Below are positions 45,279 through 53,674 of a DNA stretch of 64,000 bases, piece by piece. Source of the stretch: Sphingomonadaceae bacterium 3R27C6 (GTDB lineage Bacteria > Pseudomonadota > Alphaproteobacteria > Sphingomonadales > Sphingomonadaceae); assembly GCA_005503215.1 (NCBI GenBank), contig SCNS01000002.1:310001-374000 (forward strand). The letters are read 5' to 3'. Position 1 is the stretch's first letter. The number at the start of each line of letters is the position of its first letter. Under the pieces are notes generated by a model that ran no database searches, was not told the origin of the DNA, and saw nothing but the letters and a program-made list of their open reading frames with translations. A program made the position numbers and the translations under genes.

Positions 45279-46236
45279 CCGCGACGCCGCGGACCGGCTC
45301 GCCGGCGACCTCGCCGCGCTCGTCGGATCCGACTGGCACCGCCTCCATTATGGTGTCGCCGTTTCGGGCGGGCCCGACAGCATGGCGCTGCTTTGGCTGA
45401 TGGCGTCCTTGCTGCCCGGACAGGTCTGGGCAGCGACGGTCGACCATGGCCTGCGAAAGGGCTCGGACGACGAGGCGCGCATGGTCGCGGGCTTTTGCGA
45501 ACGCGAGCATATCCCGCATTCGACGCTGCGTCCGCCGACCCCGATCAAGGGATCGCTGCAAGCCGCGGCGCGGACCGAACGCTACCGGCTGCTCGAACAA
45601 TGGCGCGAAGCCAAGGAACTCAAGCATATCGTGACGGCGCACCATGCCGACGACCAGCTGGAGACGATCGTCATGCGGCTCAACCGCAGCAGTGGCGTCG
45701 GCGGGCTCGCCGCGATCCGCGCGCGCAACGGGTCCATCCTGCGCCCGCTGCTGCATTGGCGGCGCAGCGAACTCGTCCATCTGGCGCTTGAAAACGACCT
45801 GCCCTTTGTCGACGATCCGTCGAACAGCGACGATCGCTTCGATCGCGCGCGGCTGCGCCATGCGCTTCAGTCGCAGACCGCGCTCGACCCTGCTGCCGCG
45901 GCGAAATCGGCGGCGTGGCTCGCCGAAGCCGACGAGGCGCTCGACTGGGCGGTCGAGCGGCTGATCGCATCCTGGCCCGACGCATCGGACATCGCGGTGA
46001 TCCGCGACGATGGCTATCCGCCCGAGATGTTCCGCCGCATCGTCGCGCAGCGGCTGCGCGCCAACGCGCCGCAACTCGTCCTGCGCGGTGCCTCGCTCGA
46101 CGGCGTGATCGCGGCGATGCACGAAGGGCGGCGAGCGATGGTCGGCGCGCTGCTGATCGATGCGGTACGCGGCCTCGAAGGGACGATCTGGCGCATTTCC
46201 GCGGCGCCGCGCCGGAAAGCAGCGAAAAAGGGCTGA
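45244..46236 (+). CDS. tilS: tRNA(Ile)-lysidine synthetase TilS
   Basis: 330 residues from the ATG opening MLPPQKQKQ; a second ATG four codons earlier is possible. The PP-loop SGGPDS is at 41-46, followed by VDHGLRKGSDDEARMV, the QAAARTERYRLL segment and VTAHHADDQLETIVMRL, all typical of TilS. It forms lysidine at the wobble base of tRNA-Ile(CAU). The 5' end overlaps cpoB, consistent with the cpoB-tilS-ftsH cluster of alphaproteobacteria. The C-terminal substrate-binding domain is short, as usual in this group. Confidence 0.93.
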   Translation: MLPPQKQKQVADRDAADRLAGDLAALVGSDWHRLHYGVAVSGGPDSMALLWLMASLLPGQVWAATVDHGLRKGSDDEARMVAGFCEREHIPHSTLRPPTPIKGSLQAAARTERYRLLEQWREAKELKHIVTAHHADDQLETIVMRLNRSSGVGGLAAIRARNGSILRPLLHWRRSELVHLALENDLPFVDDPSNSDDRFDRARLRHALQSQTALDPAAAAKSAAWLAEADEALDWAVERLIASWPDASDIAVIRDDGYPPEMFRRIVAQRLRANAPQLVLRGASLDGVIAAMHEGRRAMVGALLIDAVRGLEGTIWRISAAPRRKAAKKG

Positions 46237-46243
46237 TTGCCTC

Positions 46244-46271
46244 ATTGTCATTTAACCCGATTATCCTATCT
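46244..46271 (+). promoter_or_regulatory. Possible ftsH promoter
   Basis: ATTGTCA (46244-46250), 14 bases and CCTATCT (46265-46271) sit 46 bases before the ftsH ATG. The pair resembles alphaproteobacterial RpoH promoters more than chance would suggest, but the -35 part is weak. ftsH is often heat-induced. Confidence 0.35.
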
Positions 46272-46317
46272 TGTGCGGATAGGAGCGCAGTACCGCGCTG
46301 TTGAGGAACGAATCCGA

Positions 46318-48264
46318 ATGCAGGACGACAAGGAACCGCAGGGCAATCCCTGGATGAAGAGCGTGATGATCTGGAGCGGCATTCTGCTTGCGATGCTCCT
46401 CGTCGCCTCGATGTTCGGCGGCGCTTCGCAGCCTGTCGGCAATCCGCTTGCCTATTCCGAGTTCCGGCAAAAGGTCGAGGAAGGCGCCGTCAAGGACGTC
46501 GTGCTGTCCGAAGACAAGGTGACGGGCACGCTGTCGAACGGCGACCGTTTCAGCGCCAACGTCGTGCGCGACCCCGAACTGCTCAAGATGCTCAACGACA
46601 ATGGCGTCAAATATGACGGCAAGGCGACCGAAGCGCCGAACTTCTGGATGTATATGCTCGTCCAGTCGCTGCCCTTCCTGCTGATCCTCGGCATTGCTTT
46701 CTTCGTCTTCCGCCAGGTTCAGAAGAATAATGGCTCGGGCGCGATGGGCTTTGGCAAATCTCGCGCCAAGATGCTCACCGAAAAGCAGGGCCGTGTGACC
46801 TTCGACGATGTCGCGGGCATCGATGAAGCTCGCGAAGAGCTCGAGGAAATCGTCGAATTCCTGCGTGATCCGACCAAATTTTCTAAGCTCGGCGGCCAGA
46901 TTCCGAAGGGCGCGTTGCTCGTCGGCTCGCCCGGCACCGGCAAGACTCTGCTCGCCCGCGCGATCGCGGGTGAAGCGGGCGTTCCCTTCTTCACCATTTC
47001 GGGTTCGGACTTCGTCGAAATGTTCGTCGGTGTCGGCGCATCGCGCGTCCGTGACATGTTCGAACAGGCGAAGCGCAATGCGCCGTGCATCGTCTTCATC
47101 GACGAAATCGACGCGGTCGGCCGCCATCGCGGCGCCGGCCTCGGCAACGGCAACGACGAGCGCGAGCAGACGCTGAACCAGCTGCTCGTCGAAATGGACG
47201 GTTTCGAGGCGAACGAAGGCATCATCATCGTCGCGGCAACCAACCGCCCCGACGTGCTCGACCCTGCCCTTCTCCGTCCCGGCCGCTTCGACCGCCAGGT
47301 CGTCGTGCCGCGCCCCGACATCGAGGGCCGCCAGAAGATCCTCGAGGTTCACACGCGCAAAAAGCCGCTCGCCCCCGACGTCGACCTCCGCCGCGTCGCG
47401 CGCGGGACGCCGGGCTTCTCGGGCGCCGACCTCGCCAACCTTTGCAACGAAGCCGCGCTGCTTGCCGCGCGCAAGGGCAAGCGCCTGATCGCGAACGACG
47501 AGTTCGAAGAGGCCAAGGACAAGGTTATGATGGGCGCCGAGCGGCGTTCGATGGTGATGACCGAGGACGAGAAGAAATCGACCGCGTACCACGAGGCCGG
47601 CCACGCGCTCGTCTCGCTGCACGTCGACGGCTGCGACCCGCTCCACAAGGTCACGATCATCCCGCGCGGCCGTGCGCTGGGCGTGACGTGGAACCTGCCC
47701 GAACGCGACCGCTATTCGACCAATATGAAGCAGATGAAGGCGCGCCTCGCGCTCTGCTTCGGCGGCCGCATCGCCGAACAGCTGATCTACGGCAAGGATG
47801 AGCTGAACACGGGCGCGTCGAACGACATCCAGCAGGCGACCGACATGGCGCGTTCGATGGTCATGGAATATGGCATGTCTGAAAAGCTCGGCTGGCTGCG
47901 CTATCGCGACAATCAGGACGAGGTGTTCCTCGGCCATAGCGTCTCGCGCGCGCAGAATATGTCCGAAGACACCGCCCGCCTGATCGACGCCGAAGTGCGC
48001 CGCCTCGTCGAGGAAGGCGAAAAGACCGCGCGCAAGGTGCTCACCGACCATCTCGACGAGCTTCACCTGCTCGCCGGCGCGCTGCTCGAATATGAGACGC
48101 TGTCGGGCGAGGAATCGAAACGCGCGATCAAGGGCGAAGACATTGGCCGCGAAGACGAAGCGGGCAAGCGCGGCACCCCGGTGTCGGGCCATGCCGGCGG
48201 CATCCCGCAGATCAAGCGCAAGCCGCGGCGCCCCTTCGGCGACGCCAACCCGCAGGGCGCCTAG
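46318..48264 (+). CDS. ftsH: ATP-dependent zinc metalloprotease FtsH
   Basis: 648 residues from the ATG opening [12 protein letters not shown]. Two membrane helices (about 17-34 and 112-131) flank a small periplasmic domain. The AAA domain has Walker A GSPGTGKT (203-210; Ser replaces the more common Pro at position two), Walker [13 protein letters not shown] (257-268) and the SRH region [19 protein letters not shown]. The protease active site HEAGH is at 425-429, with the third zinc ligand in the later [11 protein letters not shown] segment. It degrades membrane proteins and regulators such as RpoH. Confidence 0.96.
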   Translation: MQDDKEPQGNPWMKSVMIWSGILLAMLLVASMFGGASQPVGNPLAYSEFRQKVEEGAVKDVVLSEDKVTGTLSNGDRFSANVVRDPELLKMLNDNGVKYDGKATEAPNFWMYMLVQSLPFLLILGIAFFVFRQVQKNNGSGAMGFGKSRAKMLTEKQGRVTFDDVAGIDEAREELEEIVEFLRDPTKFSKLGGQIPKGALLVGSPGTGKTLLARAIAGEAGVPFFTISGSDFVEMFVGVGASRVRDMFEQAKRNAPCIVFIDEIDAVGRHRGAGLGNGNDEREQTLNQLLVEMDGFEANEGIIIVAATNRPDVLDPALLRPGRFDRQVVVPRPDIEGRQKILEVHTRKKPLAPDVDLRRVARGTPGFSGADLANLCNEAALLAARKGKRLIANDEFEEAKDKVMMGAERRSMVMTEDEKKSTAYHEAGHALVSLHVDGCDPLHKVTIIPRGRALGVTWNLPERDRYSTNMKQMKARLALCFGGRIAEQLIYGKDELNTGASNDIQQATDMARSMVMEYGMSEKLGWLRYRDNQDEVFLGHSVSRAQNMSEDTARLIDAEVRRLVEEGEKTARKVLTDHLDELHLLAGALLEYETLSGEESKRAIKGEDIGREDEAGKRGTPVSGHAGGIPQIKRKPRRPFGDANPQGA

Positions 48265-48325
48265 GCTTTCGGCCTAGCCCCTTCGATTCAGGGACTATTC
48301 ATTGGGTGGGGGCAAGTTGCGGCAT

Positions 48326-48712
48326 ATGACCAAAGGGACATATGCACGCATCTTGCCCGCCCTGCTCGCCGCTCCCTTCCTCTGTGCGATGGCGCCGGGC
48401 GACATGAGTGTCGCGGCATTCCTCGCGCGCGCGACGTCGCTCGAACGGCTCGGCCCGCTCGCGCTCGCGACTCCGCAGGGCAACCAGCTCAAGGGCGAAG
48501 TGGTCGCCGCGGGCAAACGCTATAAGGCGCGGATCGATGCCGAACGCCGCGCCGGTCGCAAGACGACGAGTTGCCCCCCTGAATCGGGCAGCCTGACCCC
48601 CGATCAATGGCTGTCCCACCTCCGCAGCTATCCCGTCACCGCACGCAAGTCGGTCAGCGTCTATTCGGCCTTCGATGCGCTGATGAAGAAACGCTATCCC
48701 TGCCCCACCTGA
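48326..48712 (+). CDS. small secreted protein of unknown function
   Basis: 128 residues from the ATG opening MTKGTYARILPALLAAPFL, whose first 25 residues form a signal peptide (cleavage perhaps after CAMA). The mature part ends with two cysteines, SCPPESGSLTPDQWLSHLRSYP without internal break and RYPCPT, a spacing reminiscent of Rap1a/Tai immunity-type domains, which end in a C-terminal Pro-Cys. That resemblance is only by pattern. It is 61 bases after ftsH; a small CTAGGC/GCCTAG hairpin lies between them without a T run. Confidence 0.6.
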   Translation: MTKGTYARILPALLAAPFLCAMAPGDMSVAAFLARATSLERLGPLALATPQGNQLKGEVVAAGKRYKARIDAERRAGRKTTSCPPESGSLTPDQWLSHLRSYPVTARKSVSVYSAFDALMKKRYPCPT

Positions 48713-48749
48713 TGCGTCAAAGGTGCGGCCAGGACCAAAGGAGACGGCA

Positions 48750-49235
48750 ATGATCGGCAAAGCGTGGAATGCCCTGGCCTTGGCAGCCCTTTTCGCGGCG
48801 GGTGTTCAGCCGGCGGCGGCGCAGGGAACCGGCTCGTTGACAAGCAAGATCGAACTCGAAAAATCGACCCCGTCGTCGGACGGCCAACCGCCGAAAAAAA
48901 CCTATGTTGCACCCGACGTGGTCGTCCCGGGCGACCGCGTCCGCGTCGCGCTCACCTTCACGAACAATGGCGCCGCCCCCGCGGCAGGGCTCAATTTGGT
49001 CAATCCGATCCCCGAGGGCCTGATGTTCGACGACACCGCCGATACGGCGGGTTTCGGCGTTTCGACCGACGGCGGCAAAACGTTCGGCGCACTCGCGGCG
49101 CTGACGGTGCCCGTCGGCGGCGCGGCACCCCGCCCCGCGACGGCCGCCGATGTGACGCATGTCCGCTGGCTGTGGCCCGACGCGATCGCCCCGGGGCAAA
49201 GCCGCTCGGTCGCCTTTTTCGGCCGGGTTCGGTGA
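48750..49235 (+). CDS. secreted protein with a DUF11-like beta-sandwich
   Basis: 161 residues from the ATG opening MIGKAWNALALAALFAAG, with GGAG eight bases upstream. A signal peptide ends at about residue 25 (PAAAQ). The mature region looks like a single DUF11-type repeat: DVVVPGDRVRVALTFTNNG, LNLVNPIPEGLMF, and the end APGQSRSVAFFGRVR. Such domains are usually in large surface proteins; here it stands alone. It is followed nine bases later by the DUF3800 gene, so the two may share a transcript. Confidence 0.7.
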   Translation: MIGKAWNALALAALFAAGVQPAAAQGTGSLTSKIELEKSTPSSDGQPPKKTYVAPDVVVPGDRVRVALTFTNNGAAPAAGLNLVNPIPEGLMFDDTADTAGFGVSTDGGKTFGALAALTVPVGGAAPRPATAADVTHVRWLWPDAIAPGQSRSVAFFGRVR

Positions 49236-49243
49236 CCCGCTGA

Positions 49244-49849
49244 ATGACCATTTATTGTGATGAATCGGGCGGCCTCAACGCCGGGGCGATGACCTTTTCG
49301 GCGGTGATGCTGACCCCCAAGGCGGCCGCCGACATCCACGCGCGCTTTCGCAGCGTGACCGGACTGCGCGGCGAGCTGAAGGGCAGCCGGATCAGTATCG
49401 TCGAGCGCGCCTATCTGCTCGAGCTTTTCGATCGCGCCGGCGGCCGCGCGTGGGTAGCCGTCGCCGAGCGCGACAAGCTCGCGCAAAATCCGGGCGGCAC
49501 GCTGCCCAGCGACCTTGCGCTCTATGGCGCCTTGCTCAACAGCGCGGTCGGTCGCTGGCTGCCCGAAACCGGCGGGGTCTGTACCGACGTCGTGATCGAC
49601 GACGGGCGCTATGATCCGAAGATTCTTTCGCATGTGCGGGAAGAGATACAGGCCGGGCTGGGCCAATGGGGCCGTGCGTCGCTGGCCGATAGCAAGCGCA
49701 GCGACGGGGTCCAGATCGCCGACGTGATCGCGAACAGCCTGTTCAATATCACGGTCGGCTCGCCGCGCGCCTATCGCATCCAGCGGATCATCGAACCGAT
49801 GCTGGCGTCGAAGGCCATCCGCATCGCCGAGCTGACCGACGTCGACTGA
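49244..49849 (+). CDS. DUF3800 domain protein
   Basis: 201 residues starting MTIYCDESG, the usual N-terminus of DUF3800, an RNase H-like fold with an acidic active site. The Asp-Glu pair of YCDESG, the later DVVIDDGRYD and the C-terminal SKRSDGVQIADVIANSL carry the conserved acids. Biochemical function is unknown. Some members lie in defence or mobile regions, but this neighbourhood is ordinary. An intrinsic terminator follows its stop by eight bases. Confidence 0.75.
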   Translation: MTIYCDESGGLNAGAMTFSAVMLTPKAAADIHARFRSVTGLRGELKGSRISIVERAYLLELFDRAGGRAWVAVAERDKLAQNPGGTLPSDLALYGALLNSAVGRWLPETGGVCTDVVIDDGRYDPKILSHVREEIQAGLGQWGRASLADSKRSDGVQIADVIANSLFNITVGSPRAYRIQRIIEPMLASKAIRIAELTDVD

Positions 49850-49857
49850 CACAAGAA

Positions 49858-49879
49858 GGGCCGCAGTTTCCTGCGGCCC
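49858..49879. terminator. Bidirectional hairpin terminator between DUF3800 and rpoZ
   Basis: GGGCCGCAG and CTGCGGCCC form a perfect nine-base stem with a TTTC loop. It sits between the converging DUF3800 and rpoZ genes. The downstream T content is low on both strands, so efficiency is uncertain. Confidence 0.65.
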
Positions 49880-49903
49880 CCTTGGTGATCGATTGCGCGA
49901 CGC

Positions 49904-50248
49904 TTATTCGAAGTCGCTGCCACCGCCCGCGGGGCTGCGCGGCGGCGCAGCGGCGGTCAGACGAAGCGCTTCGGCCGAGCGGCTGATCGAGCTGATTTCA
50001 TCGGGCGTATCGTCATCGTCGACGACGACCTTCTGCATCGAACCGACGAGCGTTTCCTTCAGATCCTTCGGACGCACGGTCTGTTCGGCGATCTCGCGCA
50101 GCGCGACGACCGGGTTCTTGTCGCGGTCGCGGTCGACGGTCAACTCCGAACCACCCGAAATCTCGCGCGCGCGATGCGCGGAGAGCAGGACCAGGTCGAA
50201 ACGGTTGGGAACTTTGTCGACGCAATCCTCGACGGTAACGCGGGCCAT
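49904..50248 (-). CDS. rpoZ: DNA-directed RNA polymerase omega subunit
   Basis: 114 residues. Omega assists folding of beta-prime. The family N-terminus [21 protein letters not shown] (here written from residues 1 to 20 only in part) is clear, followed by [12 protein letters not shown] and [13 protein letters not shown]. The C-terminal extension is acidic and Ala/Pro rich, as in other alphaproteobacteria. It is a single-gene unit with a hairpin terminator shared with the convergent gene. No spoT/rel follows inside the unit. Confidence 0.95.
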   Translation of the reverse strand: MARVTVEDCVDKVPNRFDLVLLSAHRAREISGGSELTVDRDRDKNPVVALREIAEQTVRPKDLKETLVGSMQKVVVDDDDTPDEISSISRSAEALRLTAAAPPRSPAGGGSDFE

Positions 50249-50330
50249 ATTGTTTCCTTAGGTATAGGAGAGGCCAGCCCTTTGGAGGGGCATGGCGGCA
50301 AGCGCTGCGCGCTAGCAGCACCGCCGGGCG

Positions 50331-51578
50331 ATGTCAATCAAAGCGCTGCCCTTGCGGGCTTTGCGGACACCGGCCTATGAGCGGTTGATGACCGAAGCCT
50401 GCGCACCCGTCGACTTGTCCGAACGACTGACGGCGGACGTGGCTGGTCACCGGCTCGAACTGATCTTCGACGGCGGCGAGCGGCTGACCCGGCTGCTCGA
50501 CCTGATCAACGGCGCAGCGCACAGCATCGACATCATCATGTATATTTTCGAGAGCGACGCCGCGGGTGTGCGCATCGTCGACGCCTTGCTGGTGGCCGCC
50601 AGACGCGGCGTTCGCGTGCGCGCGGTCATCGACAGCTTCGGGTCGGGCGACACGCCCGATGGCCTGTTCGCACCGCTTCGCGAAGCAGGCGGCAGCGTCA
50701 CCTTCTTCTCGCGCCGCTGGCGATCGACCTACCTCATCCGCAACCACCAGAAAATGATCCTGATCGACGATCATGTCGCGGTGACCGGCGGCTTCAACAT
50801 CGCCAACGATTATCTGAGCCCTCCGCGCAGCGATTGCTGGTTCGACATCGGGATGATCGTCAAGGGGCCGAGTGTCGCGCGCGCGGCGCTATGGTTCGAC
50901 GAAATCCATGATTACACCGTCAACAACGACGGCAAACTGCTGATGTTGAGGCGATTGATCCGCGAATGGCCGATCGACAATGGCGCGATATCCTGGCTCG
51001 TCGGCGGCCCCACCCAGCGGCTGTCGCCCTGGGCCCGCGCGGTGCGCGCCGACCTCGAAAACGCGCGCCAACTCGACATGGCGATGGCCTATTTTTCCCC
51101 GGGCCAGGGCATGCTCCGCCGCCTCGGACGCGTCGCGCAGCGTGGGCGGGCGCGCTTCGTGATGGCGGGCAAATCGGACAATGCCGCAACGATCGGCGCA
51201 TCGCGCCTGCTCTACGGCTATTTGCTGCGCAAATCCGCCGATGTGTGTGAATATCAGCCGTGCAAACTGCACATGAAGCTGATCATCATCGATGATGTCG
51301 TCTATATCGGCTCGGCCAATTTCGACGTGCGCAGCCTGTTCGTGAACGTCGAGGTGATGGTGCGGATCGCCGACGCGGGCTTTGCCCGACAGATGCGCGG
51401 TTTCGTTGCGGAGATGCGGTCCGATTGCGAAGTCATCACATCGAATTCGCACAAGGCGCGCGCCGGTTGGCTGACGCGCATCCGCTGGACGCTCGCCTGG
51501 TTCGTGGTCGGCATCGTCGATTATACGGTGTCGCGAAAATTGAACTTCGGGCTCGGCGATCCCGACCCGGAAGTTTAG
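50331..51578 (+). CDS. Phospholipase D family protein, cardiolipin synthase-like
   Basis: 415 residues with two HKD motifs: H139-x-K141-x4-D146 (RNHQKMILIDDHVAVTGGFN region) and H314-x-K316-x4-D321 (KLHMKLIIIDDVVYIGSANFD region). No N-terminal membrane helices are seen, so it is the ClsB/C-like cytoplasmic-face type, with one hydrophobic helix near the C-terminus (WTLAWFVVGIVDYTV). It likely forms cardiolipin from phosphatidylglycerol or a related lipid. The stop overlaps the convergent PmtA-like gene by four bases. Confidence 0.87.
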   Translation: MSIKALPLRALRTPAYERLMTEACAPVDLSERLTADVAGHRLELIFDGGERLTRLLDLINGAAHSIDIIMYIFESDAAGVRIVDALLVAARRGVRVRAVIDSFGSGDTPDGLFAPLREAGGSVTFFSRRWRSTYLIRNHQKMILIDDHVAVTGGFNIANDYLSPPRSDCWFDIGMIVKGPSVARAALWFDEIHDYTVNNDGKLLMLRRLIREWPIDNGAISWLVGGPTQRLSPWARAVRADLENARQLDMAMAYFSPGQGMLRRLGRVAQRGRARFVMAGKSDNAATIGASRLLYGYLLRKSADVCEYQPCKLHMKLIIIDDVVYIGSANFDVRSLFVNVEVMVRIADAGFARQMRGFVAEMRSDCEVITSNSHKARAGWLTRIRWTLAWFVVGIVDYTVSRKLNFGLGDPDPEV

Positions 51579-52213
51579 TCTTTCCAGCCCCAGAACAGGA
51601 AGCAGGGCGGGACATTGACCCATTCGAACGCATTGTCGATGCGATTGAAGTGGACGGCCAGGAAATCGCGCGCGCGGGCGCGGAACTGATAGACAAGGAA
51701 CGCGCCGCCGGGGCGAAGCACGCGGTGCGTCGCGGCGGCAATCGCCGGGCCGACGCCGGCGGGGAGCGTCGAAAAAGGCAAGCCCGAAAGGACATAGTCG
51801 GCGTGCTCGAAGCCATGCGCGCGTACGATCTCTTCGACATCAGAGGCCGAGCCGTGGACCGCGATGAAGCGGCTGTCGCGGATGTCCTTACGCAAATAGT
51901 CGATGAAATCCTCGTTGGTGTCGATCGCGATCAGCGTCGCATCGCCCGCCATATGTTCGAGTATGGGGCGGCAGAAGGTGCCGACGCCGGGGCCATATTC
52001 GACGAAGAGCTTGGTGTTCTTCCAGTCGACGGGCTTCAGCATGTGGCGGATCAGCGTCGGCGACGACGGCACGATCGATCCCACCATGACCGGATGCTTG
52101 ATGAAGCCGCGGACGAACATGCCCCACGGCCCGAAAAAGCGTTTTACGCCCTCGCGAACCCGGCGGGTCAGCGGGGCTTTTGTTTCTTGGGCCTGCGCCC
52201 GCGGATTGGTCAT
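51575..52213 (-). CDS. PmtA-like phospholipid N-methyltransferase
   Basis: 212 residues, class I SAM-dependent methyltransferase. The motif FVEYGPGVGTFCRPIL is at about 69-84, preceded by VGSIVPSSPTLIRHML, the segment typical of Rhodobacter-type PmtA enzymes that methylate phosphatidylethanolamine to phosphatidylcholine. SGLPFSTLPAGVG and GGAFLVYQFRARARD follow the family pattern. It faces the PLD-family enzyme on the other strand, which would put two membrane-lipid genes end to end. Confidence 0.78.
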   Translation of the reverse strand: MTNPRAQAQETKAPLTRRVREGVKRFFGPWGMFVRGFIKHPVMVGSIVPSSPTLIRHMLKPVDWKNTKLFVEYGPGVGTFCRPILEHMAGDATLIAIDTNEDFIDYLRKDIRDSRFIAVHGSASDVEEIVRAHGFEHADYVLSGLPFSTLPAGVGPAIAAATHRVLRPGGAFLVYQFRARARDFLAVHFNRIDNAFEWVNVPPCFLFWGWKD

Positions 52214-52360
52214 GATGGCTTTCGCGTTGTTGCGGTTGCCAAAGGCGTGGCAAAATCGGCGCCTTGGCGCAAGGAAAGAGTCTGTCTTGACTCTGGACAG
52301 CGTGGCCCTCGCGTGTAGGGAGAGGCGGCGTTACCGACCACAGCCAAGGAGGGGGCGAAC

Positions 52361-53674
52361 ATGGCGACGACATCGCATTCCATCCCCTCCGACCGCATGG
52401 CGGTCCTCTTTGCGGTGATGCTGGTCGCCGCCGCGGGTAACACTGCGATGCAATCCATCCTGCCCTCCATCGGTGCCAAATTGCGCATCCCCGACGTCTG
52501 GGTCAGCCTGGCGTTCAGCTGGTCGGCACTGCTCTGGGTGCTCACCGCGCCGCATTGGGCGCGCCAGTCGGACAAGCGCGGCCGCAAGGCATTGATGGCG
52601 CTGGGCGTCGTCGGCTTCCTGTCGTCGATGGCCTTGTGCGGGTTGACCCTCTGGGCCGGGCTCCAGGGCTATCTCGCCGCGGGGGTCACCTTCATCGTCT
52701 TCGCGGTGTTTCGCAGCCTCTACGGCGGCTTCGGCTCGGCGTCGCCCCCTGCGGTGCAGGCTTATGTCGCCGCGCGCACTGATCCCGAGCAGCGGACGCA
52801 GGCGCTCTCGCTCGTTTCCTCGTCGTTTGGGCTCGGCACCGTCATCGGCCCCGCGATCGCTCCCTTCTTCATCCTGCCGATCGTTGGCCTCGCCGGGCCT
52901 TTACTCGTCTTTGCGCTGATCGGCCTCGGCGTGTTGATCGCGCTGCGCTGGCGCTTGCCCGACGACGTGCCGCGCTTTGCCGCGCGCGGTGCCATCGTAT
53001 CCTATCCCACAACGGGCGCATCGCCGCAGACAGCGGCCGACGAAGCCGAAGAGCAGGTGCTCGACCCAAGCGATGCCCCTCCCCTTCGCTGGACCGACAC
53101 CCGCGTCCGTCCGTGGCTGCTCGCGGGCCTGTTCGGCGGGCAGGCGCAGGCGATGATGCTCGGCGTGATCGGCTTCCTGATCCTCGACCGCCTCCACCTG
53201 CGCCTGCGTCCCGACGAGGGCGCCGCGATGACCGGAATCGTGCTGATGGCGGGAGCCTTCGCGACATTGCTCTCGCAATGGGGATTGATCCCGCTGCTCA
53301 AGATGTCGCCGCGCACCGCCGTGCTCTGCGGCGCCAGCCTCGGCGGGCTCGGGACGGTGATGACGGGGCTATCTTATGACTTCCACGGCATCATCATCGG
53401 CTTCGCGCTGGCATCACTCGGCTTCGGGCTGTTCCGTCCAGGTTTCACCGCAGGCGCATCGCTATCGGTGCCGCGCCGCGATCAGGGCAGCGTCGCGGGG
53501 ATGACCGCGTCGATCAACGGATCGGCCTATATCATATCCCCTGCGGTCGGCGTGCTGCTCTATAACTGGCACCCGATGGTCGCCTACGGCCTGATGGCGG
53601 GCTTTTGCAGCTGGCTGGTCCTGTGGGGCTGGTCGGCGCTGAAACCGAACCAGCCCAAGGAAAAGCAGCTCTAG
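52361..53674 (+). CDS. MFS transporter
   Basis: 437 residues with about 12 membrane helices. The MFS loop motif is visible as HWARQSDKRGRKALM (about 66-80), and the N-terminal half contains GGFGSASPPAVQAYVAART, a pattern common in multidrug or TetA-like efflux proteins. A hydrophilic central loop (about 205-245) separates the halves. The substrate is not evident. The stop overlaps that of the convergent CDC48-like ATPase gene through a shared CTAG. Confidence 0.85.
   Translation: MATTSHSIPSDRMAVLFAVMLVAAAGNTAMQSILPSIGAKLRIPDVWVSLAFSWSALLWVLTAPHWARQSDKRGRKALMALGVVGFLSSMALCGLTLWAGLQGYLAAGVTFIVFAVFRSLYGGFGSASPPAVQAYVAARTDPEQRTQALSLVSSSFGLGTVIGPAIAPFFILPIVGLAGPLLVFALIGLGVLIALRWRLPDDVPRFAARGAIVSYPTTGASPQTAADEAEEQVLDPSDAPPLRWTDTRVRPWLLAGLFGGQAQAMMLGVIGFLILDRLHLRLRPDEGAAMTGIVLMAGAFATLLSQWGLIPLLKMSPRTAVLCGASLGGLGTVMTGLSYDFHGIIIGFALASLGFGLFRPGFTAGASLSVPRRDQGSVAGMTASINGSAYIISPAVGVLLYNWHPMVAYGLMAGFCSWLVLWGWSALKPNQPKEKQL

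Noticed and set aside
46261..48192. 643-residue frame on the minus strand opposite ftsH
   Set aside because: Shadow of ftsH codon bias; no start signal or recognisable domain. Similar long antisense frames opposite tamA, ugd, manC, hslU, wecB and the FlaA1-like gene were rejected for the same reason.
48261..48277. CTAGGC-TTTCG-GCCTAG hairpin after ftsH as a terminator
   Set aside because: Six-base stem without a following T run; possible but too weak to call.
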